This document shows positions 1 to 5,777 of a DNA stretch of 14,867 nucleotides, in pieces. The position numbers and the translations under genes are program-made. Each line of letters starts with the position of its first letter. The stretch's first letter is position 1. The notes under the pieces are model-generated. The model worked only from the letters and a program-made list of their open reading frames with translations. It was not told the origin of the DNA and ran no database searches. Source of the DNA: an uncultured Treponema sp. (GTDB taxonomy: Bacteria; Spirochaetota; Spirochaetia; Treponematales; Treponemataceae); the NCBI GenBank assembly GCA_938045195.1, contig CALINC010000037.1, forward strand, positions 1 through 14,867, in the 5' to 3' direction.

Positions 1-75
1 CCCATCCCGAACACGGAAGTCAAGCTCTCTTACGCCGATGATACTGCTGATCAAGCGGGAAAGTAGGTTGCTGCA
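1..75 (+). rRNA. rrf: 5S ribosomal RNA, 3' part
   Basis: The first bases match the conserved middle and 3' half of bacterial 5S rRNA: the loop CCCATCCCGAACACGGAAGT is followed by AGCTCT, GCCGATGATACTG, GCGGGAAAGTAGG and GCTGC. The 5' part lies outside the window. The exact 3' end is uncertain by a few bases because the pairing 5' arm is missing. A run of seven T residues starts right after it (from position 80), which could serve as the terminator tract of the rRNA operon. Confidence 0.93.
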
Positions 76-83
76 TGGCTTTT

Positions 84-98
84 TTTATTCGTGCGGAG
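84..98. repeat. 15-base direct repeat, copy 1 (downstream of 5S rRNA)
   Basis: TTTATTCGTGCGGAG occurs here and again at 2122-2136 in the same orientation. In both places it follows a GCT plus T-run, so the similarity extends a few bases leftwards with a change in T count. The two copies bracket the HPt gene and the ABC transporter remnants. It may be a recombination scar, a target duplication or part of a dispersed genomic repeat. Confidence 0.6.
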
Positions 99-101
99 GT
101 T

Positions 102-155
102 TTTAATACCCGCCGTTACTCGGCAACGCTCTGCGCCGTTACACATGGTATTAAA
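102..155. repeat. Inverted repeat between 5S rRNA and the HPt gene
   Basis: TTTAATACC (102-110) is perfectly complementary to GGTATTAAA (147-155). The 36-base interior contains the direct repeat CGCCGTTAC at 111-119 and 134-142. No U-run follows on either strand, so a classical intrinsic terminator is not obvious. Confidence 0.4.
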
Positions 156-181
156 GCCGGCTGCATATACCTTATAGAACA

Positions 182-207
182 TACAGTGCGAAACATTGAG
201 CACTGTA
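182..207 (-). terminator. Hairpin just downstream of the HPt gene, possible terminator
   Basis: TACAGTGC (182-189) pairs with GCACTGTA (200-207) around a 10-base loop. It lies 9 bases past the stop codon of the minus-strand HPt gene, where a 3' end would be expected. There is no T tract after the stem on the minus strand, so it may only stabilise a 3' end. Confidence 0.35.
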
Positions 208-215
208 CCCCGATG

Positions 216-617
216 CTATGCGCCGGGGGTGTTGATTTCAATGATAGTCTTTTGATAACTTTCAGTAAAATTGTAAAGAAGAATTTTCAAGCGTTCAATA
301 TTTATTTTTGTTATGCAATTATTTTTATCTTTTAAAAATAATTCTATTTCTGATGCTGTAGATCCTAAAATATCGGCTCCGATGGTAAATGCCGCTCCTT
401 TTATTTTGTGTGCAATTTTTCGCAAATCTTCTCGAATATCATTATCCGATAGAACGGATTCCGCATTTGCATGAAAAAGCGTCTGAAGTTTTTCCGCTTC
501 CGTTGAATCTTTTGCATAATAGTCAACAAATGTTTCTAAAAGAGATTGATATATTTCAATGTCGCCGCCGATTCTTTCAATAGCTTCTTCTTTGTTCAAA
601 AAACTTATATTTGACAT
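216..617 (-). CDS. Stand-alone histidine phosphotransfer (HPt) domain protein
   Basis: This 133-residue cytosolic protein is essentially one HPt four-helix bundle. The diagnostic segment is AHKIKGAAFTIGA at residues 69-81, where His70 is the expected phosphoryl-accepting histidine, followed by the usual IGA turn. HPt proteins pass phosphate between receiver domains in multi-step two-component relays. No histidine kinase or response regulator lies next to it, so its partners must be encoded elsewhere. The start at 617 is supported by GAGGAG a few bases upstream and by a promoter-like pair (agtata/taacaa on the plus strand, 642-671). The neighbours are the 5S rRNA end and a decayed ABC transporter, neither informative. 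The HPt assignment is firm; the pathway is unknown. Confidence 0.85.
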   Translation of the reverse strand: MSNISFLNKEEAIERIGGDIEIYQSLLETFVDYYAKDSTEAEKLQTLFHANAESVLSDNDIREDLRKIAHKIKGAAFTIGADILGSTASEIELFLKDKNNCITKINIERLKILLYNFTESYQKTIIEINTPGA

Positions 618-641
618 GGTCTCCTCAATTAATTTTGTAAC

Positions 642-671
642 AGTATATTTTAACTTTGCTCAATATAACAA
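642..671 (-). promoter_or_regulatory. Putative sigma-70 type promoter of the HPt gene
   Basis: On the minus strand TTGTTA (666-671) and TATACT (642-647) are separated by 18 bases. The -10 box matches consensus at 5 of 6 positions and the -35 box at 4 of 6. It would give a leader of about 15-20 bases with the GAGGAG ribosome binding site. Confidence 0.5.
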
Positions 672-705
672 AACTGGCGGATAAATAGCTGAAGCCTCTT
701 TATGA

Positions 706-2055
706 AAAAACTATTTCACCGCTCTTCTTAAAAAAAGTATGAGTGAATATATTACAATCCCCGAAGGAAAAATAAATGCTGATTATACGGATAAAATCGG
801 CACTGTTAAGACTGAATATTTTATTATGTTATCGCTTGTCGTTCAGCATTTTTTATTATTTATTGTTGCCCTAACAACGCTTTTTTTGGTAAATGCGAAA
901 ATTGCGGCAGTTGAAGTTCTCGCATCTTGTGTGCCGATATTTATTCAAGTTGTATTAAAAAAACCGATATTAAAAAAATCAAAAGCTCAAATGGAAGAAA
1001 TAGAAAAACATTTTTCTATGTTGCGGACTTGGTTGAAAGGATTTGATATTATAAAAGTTTTTTCGGCAGAAAAATACATAATATTCCGGTATGATAAAAC
1101 TAATGAACTTTTAAGAAAAAAAATGGAATTTGAAAACGTCAAAACGCTTGAAACTTCATTGAGTTTTATCAGTTCCGCTTTTGTTCATATAGTTATGGCT
1201 GCATACTGTGCATGTTTAGTATTTTCAAATTATATCACTGTGGGGAAATATTATTCGGTTATGGGATTAATAGGCTTACTTTCGGTTCCGATGTTTTGGG
1301 CGGCGCGGCGTATAAAAAGTATTTATGCATCCCGTCCCGCGCGGCAAGTAATGGTTGAGTTTATTGATACACAGCATAGAAGCGGTACAATAAAAAAATT
1401 GGAAAATTACAATATAGAAGCAAAAGATATAACTTTCGGATATACGGAAGAAAAAATTTTAATTGATGCGAATTTTAATTTTAAACAAAATGAAAAAATT
1501 TTAATTTTGGGAGAATCAGGTTCCGGCAAGTCGACCATAATTAAACTATTGTCGGGAATGTATACACCTGATAAAGGAACCTTTACTATAGGAGGAGCGG
1601 CGGTTGCCGAAATAAAAAATCTTACCGACATAATTTCAATCCAACAGCAAGAAGCGTACATTTTTAAAATAAACTTGATAGATAACTTGCTTTTGGACAA
1701 AACTGTATGCGAAGAAACGGCAAAAGAGATGCTTACTGCAATCGGTTTGGATAAATACACGAGTGAAAAATATTTAAAAGAAACCGTCATCGGTGAAGAA
1801 TACGGCTTTTCCGGAGGTGAAAAAAAACGGATAGGTATTGCCCGCGCCGTATTACGCAAACGTCCGATAATGATTTTTGATGAACCTTTTGCAAATATCG
1901 ACTATGAAAATATGGAAAAAGTAAAGAATATAATTTTAGGAATAAAAGACGCTACTGTAATAATTATTTCGCATATTGCAGACAACGAAATAAAAAAATC
2001 GTTTGATAGAATTTATCGATTTAAAAATGGAGGGTTACATGAAGAAAATTTCTAA
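706..2055 (+). pseudogene. ABC half-transporter (membrane plus ATPase), 5'-truncated
   Basis: The readable protein is 438 residues from ATG 739. Its ATPase domain is complete: Walker A GESGSGKST, signature FSGGEKKR, Walker B IMIFDEP and switch histidine ISHIAD. The membrane part is short: hydrophobic stretches at about residues 27-72 and 140-187 match the later segments of an exporter, whereas full half-transporters are about 570-600 residues with six helices. In the same frame, codons upstream of 739 read NYFTALLKKS, continuing the typical loop before this point, until a stop at 703-705. ATG 739 has no ribosome binding site. The first two helices and the real start are therefore missing, and I read this as a decayed gene. 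An out-of-frame ATG at 702 gives only nine codons. The substrate cannot be told. Confidence 0.75.
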
Positions 2056-2143
2056 TAGAGAAAAATTATATATTGTCTTAGCGGTAATTTTCGGACTTTG
2101 CTCTTCTACTGCAAATACCGCTTTATTCGTGCGGAGAGTTTGA
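2039..2143 (+). pseudogene. Second ABC half-transporter, only the first 34 codons remain
   Basis: An ATG at 2039 lies inside the last codons of the preceding ABC gene (17-base overlap) with a strong GGAGGG at 2029-2034. The short reading begins MKKISNREKLYIVLAVIF and runs into LCSSTANTALFV, which looks like the N-terminus and first membrane helix of the partner half-transporter of a tandem ABC exporter pair. It then meets the repeat at 2122-2136 and stops at TGA 2141-2143. Nothing downstream continues it; the sequence beyond belongs to the 3' end of the oppositely oriented TPR gene. The overlap and good ribosome binding site show it was once a true translationally coupled gene. Confidence 0.7.
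2122..2136. repeat. 15-base direct repeat, copy 2 (end of ABC remnant)
   Basis: Second copy of TTTATTCGTGCGGAG, identical to 84-98. It sits exactly where similarity to the second ABC half-transporter ends, and it encodes the last residues and stop of the oppositely oriented TPR protein. Confidence 0.6.
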
Positions 2144-2818
2144 CACCCCCTTGCTCTGCTCCGAAGTTGTTGATTGGGAAGCGGCATTTTTTTCTTTTAT
2201 GTTTTCTGCGTCTGCATCATCTTCTTTTTTTATATCTTTATCTTCCTCTTTAGGGGGATTTAAAATTTTATCTATTTTTTCTTTTAATTCGTTCAGCACT
2301 GCCGTATCTTCTTCTTGCGTAAATTGTTCTTTTGCGGCTTCCAAAAGTTTTAACGCTTCATCATATTCTTTTGTAACAATTAAAATACGGATATAATTAA
2401 AAAAATATTCCGGAGTTTCGGGTGATTGCAAATATATCTTTTTATAAATTTCGGAAGCCGCTTTTCCTTTACCGGCAGACGCTAAGGCGTAAGAATATGC
2501 GCCTGCTATTTTTATATTGTCCGGTACTTGATTGTAAAGGGGCTCAAGATAGATTAAACAGTTTTCCCAATCATTTTGAAGCGCATAAACTTGTGCCAGA
2601 TTATATTGCACCGCATTTTTATATTCTTCCGATTTTTCCGCCTTTTTGTAATAATCTATTGCCTTATCATATTTTTTTAATTCGGAATAACTTTGAGCAA
2701 TGGAAAAATATTCTCCGGATAAATCTTCTTTATTTCCATTACAAAAAATACTTTGAGTTAATATAACTGCAAAAATGGAAAGAAAAAAAACTAATTTGTT
2801 TTTTATAAGCATAGACAT
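2123..2818 (-). CDS. Exported TPR-repeat protein, possible lipoprotein
   Basis: The protein has an N-terminal hydrophobic export signal (LVFFLSIFAVILT) followed by SIFC, a poor but possible spirochaetal lipobox. Four tetratricopeptide-like repeats follow at about residues 33-165, with the usual Y/A/A spacing (for example KKYDKAIDYYKKA and KEYDEALKLLEAA). The last 60 residues are low-complexity and rich in Lys, Glu and Asp. TPR proteins are scaffolds for protein contacts, so this is probably a periplasmic or membrane-anchored adaptor. ATG 2816-2818 overlaps the upstream UPRTase stop (TGATG), indicating coupling; ATG 2810-2812 is better spaced from AGGAAG and could be the real start. The last codons lie in the direct repeat at 2122-2136, so the tail may have been altered by rearrangement. 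The partner is unknown. Confidence 0.75.
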   Translation of the reverse strand: MSMLIKNKLVFFLSIFAVILTQSIFCNGNKEDLSGEYFSIAQSYSELKKYDKAIDYYKKAEKSEEYKNAVQYNLAQVYALQNDWENCLIYLEPLYNQVPDNIKIAGAYSYALASAGKGKAASEIYKKIYLQSPETPEYFFNYIRILIVTKEYDEALKLLEAAKEQFTQEEDTAVLNELKEKIDKILNPPKEEDKDIKKEDDADAENIKEKNAASQSTTSEQSKGVSNSPHE

Positions 2819-3879
2819 CAACTTCCTAATACCGTTTTTTCTATTTGTCTAAGCTGCGACCTGTAAAGGCCGGAAATATTGGAGCCGTAATCTGCGAGGA
2901 GCTGAATTATATTACGAGGAGTCTCTTGAGTATCTGAGCCGTTTATCCTGTCGCCTGCATCACCCAAACCGGGCATAATATAGGCATCACTATTTAAAAC
3001 AGGATCCATCCAAAGTGTATACAGAGTACAATTATCCAAAGCACGGACAATACGCAAGGCTCCTTTTAATGCCGAAATTACATGAAAGCAGCTTATCGAT
3101 TTAGGCCTTATTCCCAGTTTCTTTAAATGTTTAACAACTGTTACTAAACTGCCTCCTGTTGCATTCATCGGGTCGGCAAAAATTAAATCTTTTCCGTCCA
3201 AATCCTTTAAATCAAAATACGATTTATCCAAATCCAAAATATACTGCATATCGTCTTCTTTTTTGGACTCGTCCCGTTTAATTTTAAAAAGGGCAAAAGG
3301 GGTAACATATCCATGCGAAGAATATTCTTCAATTTCTTTTGAAAGAATCATCGAAGGAAGTAATGCCCCGCGCAGCATTACGCACATTACCGTATTTTCT
3401 ATTTTGTAATCAATGTCGGAAATTTTATGTACTGCGTAATTTTGCACGGGATTCGTTACCGGAGTTTTTACCATAAGGTAATTTTTTTTATCGTGTTGCC
3501 TGCCTTTATATGCAAGTTTAAAAAGCATTTCAAAAGAACGCTGTATGTAATATAAGAATTCGCTGTGATCTGTTTTTACCGAACGGAGTTTTGCAATAAC
3601 GCGGGATGCCTCTGCATGATTTTCATGTTCGGTATCGAAAGAAAATATTTTCAGTTGAGGGATTTCTTTACAGATATCCTGCATCAGTTGTCCCATCTCA
3701 TTATACACTTTTATAATTTCGTCATTAGCTTTTTCTTTTTTTTCTCCGTGCTCTTTTTCCAATACTGAAAACCATGACATAGCTTTTTTATAAAGCTCAT
3801 TCATCTCATTGAGATGAGCAATATCATCTCCGGTTAGATATCCGTCGAGAGCTTCCGCTCCCATAATAACCTTTCCCAT
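2818..3879 (-). CDS. Uracil phosphoribosyltransferase-like protein with N-terminal extension
   Basis: The C-terminal two thirds is a type I phosphoribosyltransferase closest to UPRTase, which makes UMP from uracil and PRPP. Landmarks are VMLRGALLPS (about 167-176), the PRPP loop DPMNATGGS starting at Asp236, and YIMPGLGDAGDR starting at Tyr300, the UPRTase uracil-binding signature. Bacterial UPRTases are about 210 residues; this protein has 353, with a charged, helical N-terminal extension of roughly 130 residues. It also has ALKG where most UPRTases have APEG. I therefore leave the gene symbol blank: it may be a salvage enzyme or a diverged, regulatory relative. Start 3879 has AGGAG at 3885-3889 and a good promoter. 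The TPR gene follows with a one-base overlap, suggesting an operon. Confidence 0.82.
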   Translation of the reverse strand: MGKVIMGAEALDGYLTGDDIAHLNEMNELYKKAMSWFSVLEKEHGEKKEKANDEIIKVYNEMGQLMQDICKEIPQLKIFSFDTEHENHAEASRVIAKLRSVKTDHSEFLYYIQRSFEMLFKLAYKGRQHDKKNYLMVKTPVTNPVQNYAVHKISDIDYKIENTVMCVMLRGALLPSMILSKEIEEYSSHGYVTPFALFKIKRDESKKEDDMQYILDLDKSYFDLKDLDGKDLIFADPMNATGGSLVTVVKHLKKLGIRPKSISCFHVISALKGALRIVRALDNCTLYTLWMDPVLNSDAYIMPGLGDAGDRINGSDTQETPRNIIQLLADYGSNISGLYRSQLRQIEKTVLGS

Positions 3880-3898
3880 AAAAACTCCTAATATAAGG

Positions 3899-3927
3899 AT
3901 AATAAAAAAACTTTAATAAAACTTCAA
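3899..3927 (-). promoter_or_regulatory. Promoter of the UPRTase-TPR operon
   Basis: On the minus strand TTGAAG (3922-3927) and TATTAT (3899-3904) are separated by 17 bases, an almost ideal sigma-70 arrangement. Initiation would occur about 13 bases before the ATG at 3879, just leaving room for the AGGAG ribosome binding site. Confidence 0.65.
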
Positions 3928-3974
3928 GACACCATTATGGGTAACTATGAAAAAATCTTTATCAGTTGCTATGA

Positions 3975-4019
3975 TAGGCATCTGCCGCAAATTTAACAAA
4001 TTTTTTTTAAAGATGCCTA
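3975..4019. repeat. Inverted repeat upstream of the UPRTase promoter
   Basis: TAGGCATCT (3975-3983) is perfectly complementary to AGATGCCTA (4011-4019). The AT-rich interior contains a second short self-complementary pair, AAATTT-AAC-AAATTT. It lies in the 295-base gap between the UPRTase and superoxide reductase genes and has no coding content. Confidence 0.5.
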
Positions 4020-4064
4020 ATACATACAGAGTTAAGTTAAGCAGTTAAATATATGCTGTTATAG

Positions 4065-4179
4065 AATAGGCGATATTTTCCTAAAGGCAAACCCGTTAAC
4101 ATCTTGCGAATTTGCCTTTGTAATGCCGGCGGTTTACATTAAACGGCGGTATTTGAGGAGCTTAATGTATGCGCCTATT
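4065..4179. repeat. Nested inverted-repeat structure, 3' flank of the superoxide reductase gene
   Basis: AATAGGCG (4065-4072) pairs with CGCCTATT (4172-4179), closing a block with two inner hairpins. The first is AAAGGCAAA (4083-4091) with TTTGCCTTT (4111-4119). The second spans about 4122-4153: AATGCCG with CGGTATT through one G-U pair, continued by GTTTA with TAAAC. The right outer arm overlaps the superoxide reductase stop codon (4175-4177). On the minus strand it would be a 3' UTR structure. No U-run follows, so a simple intrinsic terminator does not explain it. Confidence 0.5.
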
Positions 4180-4561
4180 TACCTGCCCATACTCCATGAA
4201 GATTACAGAATTCGTATGCTTCTATGACTTTGTCATCCGAAGTTATTGCAAATACTACTTCGGGTTTTCCGTCTACAGGTAACTCTTTAAATTGAATTCC
4301 TTTTTCAGTCTTTAAACAAACCCAAGCAATATGGTGTTCCGGAGTCATCGGGTGAGCAACGGAGCCTACTTTGACCTTTACGGTGTTTCCGTTTACTTCA
4401 ACTACAGGCACATGTTTTTCTTTTGCAGCATCAACACTTCCGATTTTAACGGGCGAAAGTTTTTCTCCGCAGCATGAAACCTTAGAATCAGGGCAGCAGT
4501 CAAGGCCGATAATAGTTCCTTTTTTCTTTTTACATAAAAAAAAGCTTATTTCTTTGTTCAT
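4175..4561 (-). CDS. Superoxide reductase (neelaredoxin/desulfoferrodoxin family)
   Basis: This 128-residue cytosolic iron protein reduces superoxide to hydrogen peroxide without making oxygen, a defence typical of anaerobes. All iron-site ligands are visible: His50 in EKHVPV (with Glu48, the mobile sixth ligand), His70 in AHPM, His76 in EHHIAW, and Cys119 and His122 in CNLHG. Length and spacing match the T. pallidum neelaredoxin as I recall it. The N-terminal domain, which in two-iron desulfoferrodoxins binds a second iron through four cysteines, keeps Cys10 and Cys30-Cys31 but has Lys in place of the second cysteine, so this site is probably empty. An additional Cys22-Cys23 pair is present. 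The start at 4561 has an AGGAG-like site upstream. It is divergent from tRNA-Val across a short promoter region. Confidence 0.93.
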   Translation of the reverse strand: MNKEISFFLCKKKKGTIIGLDCCPDSKVSCCGEKLSPVKIGSVDAAKEKHVPVVEVNGNTVKVKVGSVAHPMTPEHHIAWVCLKTEKGIQFKELPVDGKPEVVFAITSDDKVIEAYEFCNLHGVWAGK

Positions 4562-4633
4562 TAGTTATACTCCTAAAATTTATGAATTTACAGAATAAAA
4601 TCCGCAATACACATAATATAACAAAAAAAGGGC

Positions 4634-4662
4634 TTGACGTAAAGTCAAAAATACGATATTAT
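4634..4662 (+). promoter_or_regulatory. Promoter of tRNA-Val, with a palindrome shared with the divergent gene
   Basis: TTGACG (4634-4639) and TATTAT (4657-4662) are separated by 17 bases, placing initiation about 15 bases before the tRNA. The -35 box is half of the palindrome TTGACGTAAAGTCAA (4634-4648), whose other half reads TTGACT on the minus strand towards the superoxide reductase gene. The minus-strand -10 is less clear. Confidence 0.7.
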
Positions 4663-4685
4663 CTGACTATATTTGAAGAATTTAA

Positions 4686-4759
4686 GGGCAATTAGCTCAG
4701 TTGGTTAGAGTACAAGCATGACACGCTTGGGGTCACTGGTTCGATTCCAGTATTGCCCA
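4686..4759 (+). tRNA. tRNA-Val (anticodon GAC)
   Basis: A full cloverleaf can be drawn. The acceptor stem is GGGCAAT with ATTGCCC, the D arm GCTC/GAGT (one G-U pair), the anticodon stem CAAGC/GCTTG around loop ATGACAC (anticodon GAC), the variable loop GGGTC, and the T arm ACTGG-TTCGATT-CCAGT. A discriminator A follows, and CCA is not encoded. It reads GUC and GUU valine codons. Its 3' end served as the landing site for the prophage remnant that begins directly after it. Confidence 0.96.
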
Positions 4760-4842
4760 GTTTTGTAAGTCTATATCTAGTATAGAGTTATAGATTTTCA
4801 ATCCCCTTGGAACCTTCACTTTCTTTTCTCTTTTTGATGGAC

Positions 4843-4864
4843 TGTCGCATAAAATGTCGCATAA
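4843..4864. repeat. Tandem TGTCGCATAA repeat next to the integrase gene
   Basis: TGTCGCATAA occurs at 4843-4852 and again at 4855-4864, a 12-base period. It lies between the tRNA 3' end and the integrase start, where integrase arm-binding or excisionase sites usually sit. That function is inferred from position. Confidence 0.5.
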
Positions 4865-4900
4865 TTTTTTGTGTTCAGTCATTGATTTTTGGGGAGAAGA

Positions 4901-5116
4901 ATGGCTAAAAAGGAATATCTGCTTTACAGTGCCAGAGGCGGGCGTAATTGTGCAGTCCGGTTTTTAAATGCAAAAACCGGAAAATATCTATCGGTAATAT
5001 CGCTAGGAACTCAAAATAAAAAAGAAGCTGAAAAGATTATTATTCAATGGCTTAAAAATGATTATTTCGGCAGCGGTAAGGGCGGGCATTTCACATGTAA
5101 TATTAGCCTTAAATAA
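4901..5116 (+). pseudogene. Phage-type tyrosine integrase, N-terminal fragment
   Basis: ATG 4901 is preceded by GGGGAG (4891-4896) and follows the tRNA by about 140 bases, the classic position for a tRNA-integrating element. The first ~60 residues (MAKKEYLLYSARGG, then AVRFLNAKTGKYLSV and TQNKKEAEKIIIQWL) resemble the arm-type DNA-binding N-terminus of tyrosine recombinases, which are normally 300-400 residues. After about NDYFGSGK the reading runs antisense into a minus-strand phage gene and stops at 5116. The core-binding and catalytic domains, with the R-H-R-Y residues, are absent, so it cannot recombine DNA. Assignment rests on context and on the short N-terminal pattern. Confidence 0.65.
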
Positions 5117-5350
5117 GCCCTTGATAGGCTCGTAAAGGCGGTGTATTACACGTCTTTCATCGGCTTTTAACTTTTCGTCAATCTCGCAGGAGCGTCTAAA
5201 AAGAGCCTTTCGTAGCTCCTCATCTTCCATACGCTTTTTGTTTTGCTCGTCAATTTCTGCCTTGAAGCTGTCGAGTTTTTTATCAACTTTGCCCAATGCG
5301 ATTTTTTTATCGCCCCAGCCGATAGCCGATATTTTGTCTAAGTTTTCCAT
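5003..5350 (-). pseudogene. Phage late-region protein, 3' end lost
   Basis: The reading starts at ATG 5350 and gives a charged, helix-forming protein (residues 20-75 rich in Lys and Glu, coiled-coil-like, for example VDKKLDSFKAEIDEQNKKR). The first ~80 residues, up to about EPIKGLFK, look like genuine phage coding sequence. Beyond that the frame crosses the junction with the integrase fragment and its last ~35 residues are the antisense of integrase DNA, so the natural C-terminus is gone. I do not recognise the family. It follows other minus-strand phage genes with short overlaps, consistent with a late operon. Confidence 0.5.
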
Positions 5351-5597
5351 TTCAGATAGCCTCCCGTTGATTGTGGAGGTTGCCGCTCTGGTTGGGTGTT
5401 AGTAAGTGTTGTTTGATTGTCATCTTGTACCTCACCTATATAGTCATTTTTATTTGTGGTAGAAGTAAAAAAATAGGATATTTTGTTACTTATTTCGTTT
5501 TTTTTAAATCTTGCGTATAAAAAGGAATATCGATTTTTGCCGAAAAGCCTCGTATAATCAATCCTCGTGCCTCCGGCGGGGTGTTTTAGATAAAGGG
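5351..5597 (-). pseudogene. Degraded phage coding stretch between two small phage genes
   Basis: Two readings compete. One frame, from GTG 5610, is open for 90 residues down to 5338 but begins inside the upstream gene with no ribosome binding site and has an unnatural composition. Another frame has a good GGAGG (5570-5574) before a TTG at 5561 and reads IIRGFSAKIDIPFYTQDL before a stop at 5490-5492. It then continues past a second stop to TIKQHLLTPNQSGNL and ends just before ATG 5350. The second frame looks protein-like, suggesting a small gene broken by two in-frame stops. Neither product is recognised. Confidence 0.3.
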
Positions 5598-5777
5598 TTA
5601 TTCTCTGCACTCAATGCCGTGGGATTTAAAGGCTTTATCCCAGCGTTCTTTTCCGGCTTTTCTGTGTTCTTCGGTTTCTTCAATCATATTTCCCATTGTC
5701 GAGATATGCCCTGTTGTTTTTCCTGTTTTTTCGTCGTATATTTCTATGTTGCCGTCTTTGCTGTATCTTATTGCCAT
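5598..5777 (-). CDS. Small phage protein of 59 residues, unknown function
   Basis: The reading begins MAIRYSKDGNIEIYDEKTGK and ends SHGIECRE. Its ATG (5775-5777) shares one base with the stop of the upstream ART-domain gene (TAATG), and GGGGGAG lies just before it, a textbook translational coupling. The protein is hydrophilic, without a signal peptide or membrane segment. Its place directly behind a head-protein tail suggests a phage structural or assembly accessory, but I do not recognise a family. The spacing, ribosome binding site and natural composition argue that it is a real gene. Confidence 0.65.
   Translation of the reverse strand: MAIRYSKDGNIEIYDEKTGKTTGHISTMGNMIEETEEHRKAGKERWDKAFKSHGIECRE

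Noticed and set aside
1407..1859. A 150-codon open frame antisense to the ABC ATPase domain
   Set aside because: It is the shadow of a conserved ATPase domain, with no ribosome binding site or protein-like features of its own.
4083..4119. A c-di-GMP or other known riboswitch, suggested by the AAAGGCAAAC segment
   Set aside because: The rest of the conserved core of such riboswitches is not present and the element lies at a gene 3' end, not in a leader.
4771..4785. CTATA-TCTAG-TATAG dyad as a duplicated attachment core
   Set aside because: No second copy is found near the other end of the prophage remnant, and the AT-rich stem is short.
5338..5610. A 90-residue open frame on the minus strand in the prophage remnant
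   Set aside because: It starts with GTG inside the preceding 59-residue gene, has no ribosome binding site, and a competing frame with a good GGAGG looks more protein-like. I treat the stretch as degraded.
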